Notes: generated by a model not told the origin, from the letters alone. DNA of 33,349 nucleotides from an uncultured Methanomethylovorans sp. (GCA_937968035.1 CALBTS010000326.1:1-33349), one strand, 5' to 3'; shown: positions 1 to 6,203, numbered from the stretch's first letter. A program made the numbers and translations.

Positions 1-55
1 GTTTGAGTGAGTCAATACAAGGGGCAGAAAGAGCGTCACAGACCGACGATTTCGT
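1..55. repeat. Left copy of 55-bp terminal overlap
   Basis: These 55 bases are identical to the last 55 bases of the window. An exact end-to-end overlap of this kind is the usual mark of a circular or circularly permuted molecule assembled with a fixed overlap, so only one copy belongs in the genome (about 33,294 bp). A true short terminal repeat is the alternative. It is less likely, because an ORF reads smoothly through the join when one copy is removed. Confidence 0.9.
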
Positions 56-217
56 TGCCAAAATATGCCTTTTCACCACGTCAATCACCACTTTATCATC
101 TCCCCTTTTGGACAGGGAGGACAGGGAGCCACGTTTTTTCAATCCATATAGGAAGTCGTGAGTTGTTATATAGATTAGAAAACCCTGTCTCCCTGTCCAG
201 CGTGTCCAGCTAATCAT
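1..217 (-). CDS. ORF crossing the contig junction, N-terminal part
   Basis: This ATG ORF starts at 217, overlaps the primase stop codon in another frame (AATGATTAG) and stays open past base 1. In the circular genome it continues at 33294 and stops at 33101, giving 136 residues. An AGGAGA ribosome site lies 9 bases before the ATG. The first 40 residues look low in information (SWTRWTGRQ, GSLSSLSKRG). The stretch DDKVVIDVVKRH through LLFYYGPVENLKNG has the spacing of a winged-helix domain like those closing many archaeal replication helicases. I infer either a separate small DNA-binding protein or a C-terminal domain cut from the primase by a stop and frame change. Whether it is translated is uncertain. 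Confidence 0.45.
   Translation of the reverse strand, partial: MISWTRWTGRQGFLIYITTHDFLYGLKKRGSLSSLSKRGDDKVVIDVVKRHILATKSSVCDALSAPCIDSLK
110..198. repeat. Inverted repeat at the end of the primase gene
   Basis: GGACAGGGAG occurs at 110-119 and again, sharing one base, at 119-128. Its exact reverse complement CTCCCTGTCC lies at 189-198. In the primase frame beyond its TAG stop, the arms would encode LDTLDRE and LPVLPVQ. From memory, this resembles the doublet-rich tails of some D5-type primases, so the repeat may be a relic of coding sequence rather than a regulatory site. Confidence 0.6.
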
Positions 218-2468
218 TTTTTATCGTCTCCTGACGAACTTTTTCCTTAAATTTTAGTCCATTCCAGATAGACACTTTGATGGTTGTACCGTGGTCGTCG
301 TCATACTCGTTCTTCCTTGAGTCCCAGTAACCACTGTTCTCCATGGTTTTCTTGATGGATTTCTCACCCATTGGTTTTAATCCATACTCCCTGCAGTATT
401 TGGAATAGCTCTCGCTCATCTCGTCCTTCTTGATATAACTGTCATAATCACTCTCGCACATCTCTGAAATGAACGCCGCGAAACTGTCACTCTTCCTGAT
501 CCACATGTTCTTGACCTCCGTGGTGTTCTTGGAGTACGAGAAATCGCCGTTCTCCCTCAATCTGTCAAGCCCGTCAAGCGCCTTGTTCATGAGCCCCGAC
601 ATCTCGCTCTGTGTCGCCATCTTGTCCACGATGTTCGGGTCGGCGAGTTTCACCATGCTCCTGTCGGCCTTGCAGTCTATCTCCTTCTGCGGCAAAAACT
701 CATATGGGAACTCTATCAGCACCCACCTGTTCCAGAAGGCCGGCGTGTTGTCGTGTGTCTTTGGTATCTCGTTTGCGCTGAATATCATCTTGGCGTGGTT
801 CTTGAACTTTATTCTCGACTGGAACTTCCTGTCCGCCTCCTGCTCGTCCCTGCCTGTGAGCCCCTTGAAAATGCTTGTCTGTATGAGGGCGTCATGTCCG
901 ATATCGGCGCCCACGTTGACGAGCTTGTTGAACAGGGATATTGTGGCGAACTTGTCGCTCTGGAACTGCTGCAGGAGGATGTGCGAGGTGTTCTCAATGC
1001 CCACGAACTGCGTCATGAGCTCGATTGTTTTCCCCTTGCCGTTCCTCCCGCTCCCGCTGAACATTATTGCCTTCTCAATGAAGTATTCCTTCCACAATAT
1101 GAAGCCGAATATCTCATACATGACCGGCACGTCCCCCTCATATTTGAGGACTTCGTGAAAATGTGCGTCTATGGCGGGGCAGTCCTTTGTCGGATCGTAA
1201 ATGACGGGGATCTTGTTGAAGAATATCTTGTCCGGCGTGTACTCTGACAGCTCCCTTGTTTCAAGATTTAATATGCCGTTGAGTACGATTATTTCCTCCT
1301 TTGTCCAGCTGTTGAAGAATGTCGACTGCTCCGTGAATGTGTCGGCCTCGATCTTCGCTATCACCTGATTGCAGAAGAAGGTGTTGAAGGCCGAATCCAT
1401 GACCTCCCTGACGAATTCCTTGATGTAGGTCTTTCCCTGCGGGACATATATGCCGTCTGCATATATCCAGACCTCTGAAGCGATGTCGTCCCTTGTTGTA
1501 TATACCCTGTTGTGCTCCAAAAAAAACTGAACGATGAGCTCTGTTGCTTCCTTTAACTTCCTCTGGGCCATCTCCAGCATGACCGCATTCTTGAGCTCGG
1601 TCATCTCGGTGGGCTCCGGTATCGTGAACGGTATGTTGTATCTCTTGATGTATTTTGCAATCTCGGCGGCGTTGACCTCGCAGTATTTGTCGTTTGAGAG
1701 CCACCCGTTGAAGTTGCCCTGCCCCTGGGCCGATTGGTATTGCTTGATTGTCTCGTCCCTATCGGCCCTGCCCTTTATCAGCGCCGCAAGGTTCTTTTCA
1801 ATCACGGTGTGCCTCTCGCCGACTGGTAGCCGGTTCACCGTGCAGTATTTCAAGAGGAAATCCTCGACCCATCCCTCAACCTTCCTGTGTACCTGGACTG
1901 AAAGCGCCTGCTTCTTTTCGGCCCGCCTGTCAAACACCTTGGCTTCAAGGTTCAGGTGTGCGTTTGGATCGTATGATAAAAAACACGCCCTGGATATGTC
2001 CCTCGTTTTTTTGTCAAGCTTTGCATCGTCAATACCGTACTTCTCGGTCAGCTGATTGTAAAATGCCTCAACATACTCCGAATAGTGCTCGTCGTCGGGG
2101 ACTTTGATTATTGCCTTGAGTCCCCTTCCCGACGGGCTGATGAAAAGGAGTGCTATGTGGTGGTTTGTTTTGAGCTTCATCTTCAGATTGTTGACATCCG
2201 CCCCCACCTTGTCGATGTCTATCGGGGCGTATCCTGAAAGCTCCAGTATGCCCGACTCTTTCCTCGTCTCGAAAACGCCTGCCGGTGTGATGTAGTCGAG
2301 CCTTTCCTTCCGCTTGTTATACTCGTCCTCCGTCATGCCCCGCATGAGTGTGACCTCGTCCTTGTAGGTGTCGGAACTGACAAGGTCGAACACCTGCTCG
2401 ATTGAGAGCTCATCCGACGGGGTGGTGTTTTTTATTGGCCCCCTGTAAAAGGACATTCTGCCCGTCAA
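210..2468 (-). CDS. Primase-helicase (D5/P4-type, SF3 ATPase)
   Basis: Predicted replicative primase-helicase that primes and unwinds viral DNA at the fork. Residues about 40-180 resemble an AEP/PrimPol-like or BT4734-like primase domain, with acidic pair D84/D86 in PIDIDKVG and SPSGRG at 111-116. A D5_N-like linker follows. The SF3 helicase has Walker A GSGRNGKGKT at 472-481 and the family segment KMIFSANEIPK near 560, then FWNRW. At 752 residues it is typical for a fused primase-helicase. The start is TTG directly after the upstream TAA (TAATTG), with GGTGGGAT as ribosome site; ATG at 2456 is the alternative. It ends in TAG, after which the same frame stays open for 37 codons. Confidence 0.93.
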   Translation of the reverse strand: MTGRMSFYRGPIKNTTPSDELSIEQVFDLVSSDTYKDEVTLMRGMTEDEYNKRKERLDYITPAGVFETRKESGILELSGYAPIDIDKVGADVNNLKMKLKTNHHIALLFISPSGRGLKAIIKVPDDEHYSEYVEAFYNQLTEKYGIDDAKLDKKTRDISRACFLSYDPNAHLNLEAKVFDRRAEKKQALSVQVHRKVEGWVEDFLLKYCTVNRLPVGERHTVIEKNLAALIKGRADRDETIKQYQSAQGQGNFNGWLSNDKYCEVNAAEIAKYIKRYNIPFTIPEPTEMTELKNAVMLEMAQRKLKEATELIVQFFLEHNRVYTTRDDIASEVWIYADGIYVPQGKTYIKEFVREVMDSAFNTFFCNQVIAKIEADTFTEQSTFFNSWTKEEIIVLNGILNLETRELSEYTPDKIFFNKIPVIYDPTKDCPAIDAHFHEVLKYEGDVPVMYEIFGFILWKEYFIEKAIMFSGSGRNGKGKTIELMTQFVGIENTSHILLQQFQSDKFATISLFNKLVNVGADIGHDALIQTSIFKGLTGRDEQEADRKFQSRIKFKNHAKMIFSANEIPKTHDNTPAFWNRWVLIEFPYEFLPQKEIDCKADRSMVKLADPNIVDKMATQSEMSGLMNKALDGLDRLRENGDFSYSKNTTEVKNMWIRKSDSFAAFISEMCESDYDSYIKKDEMSESYSKYCREYGLKPMGEKSIKKTMENSGYWDSRKNEYDDDHGTTIKVSIWNGLKFKEKVRQETIKND

Positions 2469-2786
2469 TTATCCCACCCAGTATAATTTCAACGGATGTC
2501 CCTTGATTTCCCTCGCCATCTCGGCACGGACAATCCCAAGATGTCTCAATCTTGTAACGCGCTTCTGGACGTTTGAGTACGACCCGAACATCATCCCCTG
2601 TAGTTCAAGTATTGTGATCCCTGGGTTTTCCCTGATTATTTTTGCCGCATCGTTTGTGTATTTTGTCCTCCCCACAAACTCAAAAGGCGGCGAAACGCCG
2701 GTCCCGTTGCACAGATTTATTGTTTCCTCCTCGTTCATCTCTGTTACGGGGATGCCGTCCATTGTCAGAATATATTTTTGTGTCAA
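2469..2786 (-). CDS. Winged-helix DNA-binding protein
   Basis: A 105-residue protein with a winged helix-turn-helix in its C-terminal 65 residues: AAKIIRENPGITILELQ, then the recognition region SNVQKRVTRLRHLGIV and a short wing ending KLYWVG. The TTG start overlaps the stop of the upstream nuclease gene and has a GGAGG ribosome site 7 bases before it. It sits between nuclease and primase in the early operon, so a transcriptional or replication-accessory role is plausible, but the sequence does not say which. The N-terminal 40 residues are unrecognised. Confidence 0.75.
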   Translation of the reverse strand: MTQKYILTMDGIPVTEMNEEETINLCNGTGVSPPFEFVGRTKYTNDAAKIIRENPGITILELQGMMFGSYSNVQKRVTRLRHLGIVRAEMAREIKGHPLKLYWVG

Positions 2787-3220
2787 ATCAATTCCTCCAG
2801 TTTGAGTAATGATTCAGGGCGCACCACGAAGGTGTCGCACTTGTAGACAAATCCGTTGGATTCGCCCACGCCTTTCCTTTTCAGTTCTGCGATGCCGGGG
2901 ATGTTGTTCACTTCCAATCCGCCAAGCACCTCAACGACAAGCGATTCCTCGTTGAAGTAGCAGAACGCTATCACGTCCTTGTCTATCGATATGTGCTCTG
3001 CTTGGCAATTGAGAAGGTAGTTGCCCTTCAGCGGCACGTTGCCGCATCGTGTCTTGACGTCTATCCTCTTGCCGTTGCATAAAATGTCAAATGGTGAGAA
3101 AATGTCCTTTAAGGACACATGAATAACGTCAAATCCCCTGTCCTCAAGGTATCTGACGACGGCGAGCTCACCAACCCCGCCGAAATCCTCTGGGTACTCC
3201 CTGAATTTTTGAGGGGAAAT
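2783..3220 (-). CDS. PD-(D/E)xK-type nuclease with non-standard start
   Basis: Predicted small nuclease, probably acting in viral recombination or repair (a resolvase- or RecB-like fold). The core is GELAVVRYLEDRGFDVI, then FDILCNGKRIDVKTR, which fits the E...D...(D/E)xK pattern. The only standard start downstream of the preceding stop is GTG at 3118, which would remove the GE-helix and leave 111 residues. The frame is open back to TGA at 3221, where ATT is the first codon and GAGGGG lies 8 bases earlier. I therefore take ATT at 3220 as the best start (145 residues); readthrough of the TGA would instead fuse it to the RPA-like protein, which is in the same frame. Neither is proven. Confidence 0.65.
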   Translation of the reverse strand: MSPQKFREYPEDFGGVGELAVVRYLEDRGFDVIHVSLKDIFSPFDILCNGKRIDVKTRCGNVPLKGNYLLNCQAEHISIDKDVIAFCYFNEESLVVEVLGGLEVNNIPGIAELKRKGVGESNGFVYKCDTFVVRPESLLKLEELI

Positions 3221-3232
3221 TCAAATCCCCTC
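3211..3232 (-). promoter_or_regulatory. Hairpin holding the stop codon and ribosome site at a gene junction
   Basis: GAGGGGA and TCCCCTC form a 7-bp perfect stem with an 8-base loop. On the transcript, the TGA of the RPA-like gene lies in the loop and the GAGGGG ribosome-site candidate for the nuclease lies in the stem. This arrangement suits translational coupling: a ribosome finishing the first gene opens the stem and exposes the site. This role is inferred. Confidence 0.55.
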
Positions 3233-3904
3233 GGTTTCCTCAATTGCAACTTCTTCTGTTGTTATTTCGTCAAATGATACTGGATCATCAACGACCTTGA
3301 AGTATGTGTATGCTGTCGATGTCATTGCGAAATTCTGTCCCTTGAAAAGCTCCCAGTTGAAAATAGCGATTGTCTTTCCGATGATGTTCTGCCTGACCTG
3401 CTGAACTGCCGAACTCATCATATTTGCAGGATATGATTTTCCGTTCTTTGGATTGTCGAATCTTTCCTTGTCCTCAAAATTGAAGAAAGTCTCATTTGTG
3501 CCGTCTGTGATCTTGACCCCAGTCTGCATCTTTGCAAATCCGTATTCCGGCTTCTTTGCATCGTACACCCTGACCACCTTGACAACAAGCGGCTCTTTTG
3601 GGTACTTCCTGTAATCGTTCCCAAGTGTTGATGACCCCCATATAAGGTCGAGGCCATCGTTTGATAAGTCAGTATAGCTCTCAACTGACACCGTGTTGTA
3701 TTCCGGTGTTTTGTCGTCATCGAGTGTCATATCGTGCTCCATTCCGGCCCAGCCGTGCTCCCCTGCAACTATCATCATGGCCGCCTCTTGCGATAGGAGA
3801 CCGCCGACTGAATTAATCTTTGACTTTATCCTCCCTTCAAGCCACCCTGTTTCTGACGGGTGCTTGTTTTTTGCATACTCTTCCATGTATTGTTTTGCAT
3901 CCAA
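3221..3904 (-). CDS. RPA-like single-stranded DNA-binding protein
   Basis: Predicted archaeal-type replication protein A relative that coats single-stranded DNA. The N-terminus has the helical motif seen before OB folds in archaeal RPA proteins (GGLLSQEAAMMIVAGEHG). The middle, with GKTIAIFNWELFKGQNFAM, looks like an OB-fold, and the C-terminus is acidic (FDEITTEEVAIEETEGI), as is common in SSBs. I prefer TTG at 3904: GGAGGTGA lies 5 bases upstream, while ATG at 3919 overlaps that site and has none of its own. It follows the RecA-like gene and a 23-residue ORF, a normal recombination/replication grouping. The OB-fold call rests on pattern, not on a clear signature. Confidence 0.65.
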   Translation of the reverse strand: MDAKQYMEEYAKNKHPSETGWLEGRIKSKINSVGGLLSQEAAMMIVAGEHGWAGMEHDMTLDDDKTPEYNTVSVESYTDLSNDGLDLIWGSSTLGNDYRKYPKEPLVVKVVRVYDAKKPEYGFAKMQTGVKITDGTNETFFNFEDKERFDNPKNGKSYPANMMSSAVQQVRQNIIGKTIAIFNWELFKGQNFAMTSTAYTYFKVVDDPVSFDEITTEEVAIEETEGI

Positions 3905-3909
3905 ATCTC

Positions 3910-3981
3910 TCACCTCCATTTTTTATGCCAGTTGTCGAGGTAGGCGTTCTTTGCCTCCTCGCTCATCCCGTTGTATTTCAT
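3910..3981 (-). CDS. 23-residue microprotein between RecA-like and RPA-like genes
   Basis: The ATG overlaps the stop of the RecA-like gene as ATGA, and its own TGA falls inside the GGAGGTGA ribosome site of the next gene. The product begins MKYNGMSEEAKNAY and ends WHKKWR; it is polar and helical-looking. Its neat fit between two genes supports translation. It may mainly couple translation of its neighbours. No function is recognised. Confidence 0.5.
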   Translation of the reverse strand: MKYNGMSEEAKNAYLDNWHKKWR

Positions 3982-4847
3982 TTGACACCCTCAAGCCATT
4001 TCTTTATCTGCGCCCCTGTGTCCTTGGATATGATGAAAGGTGTCTTTGTGTCGAACAGTCCGCTCCTGTCCTTTGAAACAAGCACGGAGTGGTCTGATGC
4101 CATGTCAAACACTGTTGTGAACTCGTAATCAATACCGTCCCTGAATTGAGGGCCAAGCCCGACCTTCTTGATTATTGTCCTCCCACCGTCAGTTTCCATC
4201 GAGTATTCAGTCTTTGACCTGATTGTTGCTATGACGTGGATGTTCGCATTTAACATCCTCTCGACAAATCTATTATACATCGGCGTGACATCGGCCCATG
4301 CGGTATAACTGTTCTTTCCGCCGTGCTTTGCGAGCTGGTCTTTCTGTTCGAGAAGCCCGCCTTCGCCTGACCACAGGGGTGTGATTGAATCGAGTATCAG
4401 TATGTTGTATCCGGAATCGACGGCTGCGTCAAAAACGTCGAGCCATTTCTTCAGATTGTAGGGTGGTGTTATCTCGATTGTGTCAAAATCGAACTTATCA
4501 GAATAAAGTGCGGCTGAACCCCTCTCGGTGTCGGCGACTGCAACGTTTCCGCCAAGCCCCTGCGCCAGTAACAGCGCAGAAAAGGTCTTGCCGGAACCGG
4601 AGGCCCCTGTCAGCGCAAGCCTTAACTTCGACTCCTTTCTTTTTGCCCTGTGGAACAGTCCTGTCGGTTTTGGCGTTTCGATTGTCTCTTGTTTTTCAGG
4701 TTTCTTGTTCTGGAATATCTCCTTGTGCCATGTGATCACCTCACCGCTTGCCGATGCGCCGTGTTCGTTCATCCTTTTCTTCAGTTCTCCGAGAAACTGT
4801 TCGTTTGTAAGTCCAAGTCTTTCGATTATCTCTTCCTTGGCGGTCAC
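3978..4847 (-). CDS. RecA/Rad51-like ATPase (Sak4-type recombinase)
   Basis: RecA-fold ATPase of the phage Sak4-like (AAA_24) group, expected to help single-strand annealing or strand exchange with a partner SSB. Walker A is GASGSGKT at 81-88 and Walker B is ILILDS near 148-153. The preserved core is a single RecA domain with NVAVADTERGSA after Walker A. About 60 residues at the N-terminus are not part of that fold and are lysine- and glutamate-rich. The GTG start is preceded by AGGTGG. The RPA-like gene lies just downstream, matching the usual Sak4-SSB pairing. I am sure of the ATPase and fairly sure of the subgroup. Confidence 0.85.
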   Translation of the reverse strand: MTAKEEIIERLGLTNEQFLGELKKRMNEHGASASGEVITWHKEIFQNKKPEKQETIETPKPTGLFHRAKRKESKLRLALTGASGSGKTFSALLLAQGLGGNVAVADTERGSAALYSDKFDFDTIEITPPYNLKKWLDVFDAAVDSGYNILILDSITPLWSGEGGLLEQKDQLAKHGGKNSYTAWADVTPMYNRFVERMLNANIHVIATIRSKTEYSMETDGGRTIIKKVGLGPQFRDGIDYEFTTVFDMASDHSVLVSKDRSGLFDTKTPFIISKDTGAQIKKWLEGVK

Positions 4848-5048
4848 TTAATGCCACCTGCCGTTGAACTGTATCTCTGCGTGTTCGACTGCAGCCTGAA
4901 CGAGTAATGGCGACCAGTCTTCCGGTACATCAACTTCCCTCAAAACTTCAAACTGCCTGTTCTTACCAGCATCCTTGAACTTCTGCTCGGAGATCCACCA
5001 CCTGTCAAAGGTGATGCCATGCCATCCTTCAACCAAATACATTTTCAT
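4848..5048 (-). CDS. Hypothetical protein, 66 residues
   Basis: Small soluble protein rich in tryptophan and acidic residues (VEGWHGITFDRWWISEQ). I do not recognise a family. ATG at 5048 has a GGGGGAG ribosome site a few bases upstream, and the stop TAA abuts the GTG of the RecA-like gene. It lies second in the early operon, after the RHH regulator, so an early accessory role is possible. Confidence 0.7.
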   Translation of the reverse strand: MKMYLVEGWHGITFDRWWISEQKFKDAGKNRQFEVLREVDVPEDWSPLLVQAAVEHAEIQFNGRWH

Positions 5049-5050
5049 TT

Positions 5051-5215
5051 TTACTCCCCCTTCAATTTTTCTTTCTCATCAAGGAGTTTTCTTATTGCCT
5101 CCCTGATGAATTCGCTTTTTGTCGCATAGCCGATTCTTGAAGCAACGACTTTCGCTATTCTGTCGTCCAGTTCTTTGGGTATCGGCCAGCTGACTGTTTT
5201 ATGTGTCGTAGTCAT
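5051..5215 (-). CDS. Ribbon-helix-helix regulator, leftward
   Basis: A 54-residue RHH (CopG/Arc-type) DNA-binding protein: an N-terminal strand HKTVSWPIPKELDDRI, then GYATKSEFIREAIRKLL. A TTG at 5236 would add seven residues, but ATG at 5215 fits a leaderless transcript from the TATA element centred near 5245, and no ribosome site precedes either. It is the first gene of the replication operon and faces a similar RHH gene at 5339. The two share P..L..RI..VV and GY...FI.E..R..LDE. I infer that it represses or tunes its own operon as part of the lysogeny switch. Confidence 0.85.
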   Translation of the reverse strand: MTTTHKTVSWPIPKELDDRIAKVVASRIGYATKSEFIREAIRKLLDEKEKLKGE

Positions 5216-5232
5216 ACGATATTCATACGGTA
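5214..5232. promoter_or_regulatory. Operator-like repeats at the early promoter
   Basis: On the minus strand CGTATGA occurs twice, 11 bases apart, a spacing suited to RHH dimers binding neighbouring faces. ATACGAT at 5214-5220 recurs in inverse orientation as ATCGTAT at 5303-5309, in front of the divergent RHH gene. TACGGTA at 5226-5232 recurs at 30303-30309 and, inverted, at 5667-5673. I infer binding sites for one or both RHH proteins. Confidence 0.5.
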
Positions 5233-5240
5233 ACAAGAGT

Positions 5241-5256
5241 TTATATAGTTTTCGGT
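5241..5256 (-). promoter_or_regulatory. Archaeal BRE/TATA promoter of the early operon
   Basis: On the minus strand this reads CCGAAAACTATATAAA, close to the archaeal BRE (CGAAA) plus TATA consensus. The TATA centre is about 30 bases before the ATG at 5215, so transcription should begin at or within a few bases of the start codon. A leaderless mRNA fits the lack of a ribosome site. Confidence 0.75.
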
Positions 5257-5280
5257 TTATTTGGGGTATAAGATTAGAAA

Positions 5281-5330
5281 GGTTTAAATATAAGGTATAT
5301 GTATCGTATAATTACAAAAAATAAAGGAGG
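5281..5330 (+). promoter_or_regulatory. Promoter, operator and ribosome site of the rightward RHH gene
   Basis: TTTAAATATA at 5283-5292 is a TATA candidate. It is followed by ATCGTAT at 5303-5309 (operator-like) and GGAGG at 5326-5330, 8 bases before the ATG at 5339. Unlike the leftward regulator, this gene therefore has a normal leader and a strong ribosome site. Confidence 0.6.
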
Positions 5331-5338
5331 GATAGGAT

Positions 5339-5533
5339 ATGCCACCAAAAGGATATCGGTCAACAAACTTGCCGGATGATCTGATGAATAGAATAGAGCT
5401 TGTGGTCAAGGCCAACGTGGGATACATTTCCGTCATGGATTTCATAAAAGAGGTAGTTAGAATGAGGCTTGATGAGATTGAGGAGAAGGTCGTTCAGCTT
5501 GAAAGGATCAAAAAAGCACTTGAAAATGAATGA
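5339..5533 (+). CDS. Ribbon-helix-helix regulator, rightward
   Basis: A 64-residue RHH protein: strand YRSTNLPDDLMNRIELVV, then GYISVMDFIKEVVRMRLDE and a C-terminal coiled-coil-like helix (EKVVQLERIKKALENE). It is a divergent relative of the leftward regulator across a 123-bp control region, an arrangement like cI/cro but with RHH proteins. ATG at 5339 is fixed by GGAGG. Which one maintains lysogeny cannot be read from sequence. Being alone and rightward, this is the better repressor candidate. Confidence 0.85.
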   Translation: MPPKGYRSTNLPDDLMNRIELVVKANVGYISVMDFIKEVVRMRLDEIEEKVVQLERIKKALENE

Positions 5534-5589
5534 GATATACCACATTAGTGTTGTATTTAATTTAAACAACTATAAATTAATTCTGCGTT

Positions 5590-5630
5590 GAAGGAACGGA
5601 CACCCAAGCGTTTTAACGCACCGTTCCTTC
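5590..5630. repeat. Nested inverted repeat (cruciform-capable)
   Basis: GAAGGAACGG at 5590-5599 and CCGTTCCTTC at 5621-5630 are perfect 10-base arms. In their loop, GCGTT (5608-5612) and AACGC (5615-5619) form a second perfect inverted repeat. The 205-bp gap around it (5534-5738) has no gene. It may be the terminator of the RHH gene or a protein-binding or origin element; no T-run follows the stem on the plus strand, which weakens the terminator reading. Confidence 0.7.
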
Positions 5631-5666
5631 GTTTTAAACAACCTGTTTCTATAAAAGTCTTTTTTA

Positions 5667-5716
5667 TACCGTATCAGGTGGATTAAACGCAAATAATAAC
5701 GCAAGTTATATAAACT
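5667..5716 (+). promoter_or_regulatory. Leaderless promoter of the lipoprotein gene with operator motif
   Basis: TACCGTA at 5667-5673 is the inverse of the motif at the early promoter. AACGCAA occurs at 5686-5692 and 5698-5704, 12 bases apart. TTATATAAA at 5706-5714 is a TATA box whose centre is about 29 bases before the ATG at 5739. No ribosome site is present (CCCTTCCG precedes the ATG), so a leaderless mRNA is likely. Confidence 0.65.
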
Positions 5717-5738
5717 GTTAGATAAATAATCCCTTCCG

Positions 5739-6176
5739 ATGACAAAAATAATAATATTTTTGTTGGTCGCAGCCGTTCTTTTGGCCGGTTGCGCTTCAGA
5801 GGCAGAGGTTCAGGACGCTCCTTCGGCGATGATCACAATATACAGGGACGGGACATCATTCACCAACTCCTACACGGCAAGCAAGGGTTATGATGTCGAG
5901 GCGGATGGTGGTTTTGCATTTCTCATTATCCATGTGAACATTGAGAATTTCAGCCATGATGATTTTGACGTTTCACCCTATCGCTTCAAAGCAGAGGTCA
6001 ACAACGTGGAATACACACCGACAATGTATTTTGGCGACAAATCCCTCCCTTATGTCAATTTGAAGCCTGACGGTAGTGTGGACGGTTATGTGTGCTTTGA
6101 GGTGCCAGACGCCGAAGAAATCAATTACCGTGTCGGTTACAATACGAACAGTGATTATGACATTGAATTTAAATAA
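5739..6176 (+). CDS. Lipoprotein, probable lysogenic conversion gene
   Basis: A 145-residue secreted lipoprotein: hydrophobic signal (KIIIFLLVAAVLL) and lipobox LAGC with the lipidated cysteine at 18. The mature part looks like a DUF4352-type immunoglobulin-like domain (FLIIHVNIENFSHDDFDV, then YRFKAEV). It stands alone on the plus strand with its own leaderless promoter, close to the switch region, and is not part of the virion operon. That pattern suits a gene expressed from the provirus, for example a superinfection-exclusion lipoprotein as known in some bacterial phages. That role is inferred from position, not from a family match. Confidence 0.75.
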   Translation: MTKIIIFLLVAAVLLAGCASEAEVQDAPSAMITIYRDGTSFTNSYTASKGYDVEADGGFAFLIIHVNIENFSHDDFDVSPYRFKAEVNNVEYTPTMYFGDKSLPYVNLKPDGSVDGYVCFEVPDAEEINYRVGYNTNSDYDIEFK

Positions 6177-6178
6177 AG

Positions 6179-6203
6179 AAAGAATTTATTTTAAAAATTC
6201 TTT
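6179..6203. terminator. Bidirectional terminator between convergent genes
   Basis: AAAGAATTT (6179-6187) and AAATTCTTT (6195-6203) form a perfect 9-bp stem with a 7-base loop. It lies between the stop of the lipoprotein gene and the end of the leftward late operon, and it includes the stop codon of the 52-residue ORF. The stem is AT-rich, so strength is uncertain. Confidence 0.55.

Noticed and set aside
7..213. 68-codon rightward ORF at the left end
   Set aside because: GTG start without ribosome site; it lies antisense to the junction-crossing ORF and over the inverted repeats; composition is not protein-like.
210..217. TAG at the primase end read as pyrrolysine
   Set aside because: The frame does stay open 37 codons, but at least six other genes here end convincingly in TAG (hub, integrase and TerS-like among them), so general reassignment is unlikely.
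469..1247. Long rightward ORFs (229 and 164 codons) within the primase gene
   Set aside because: They are antisense to a gene with clear Walker motifs; the hydrophobic, cysteine-rich products reflect the complement of charged codons.
3693..4128. Rightward ORFs opposite the RPA-like and RecA-like genes
   Set aside because: Antisense shadows with no promoter or ribosome site.
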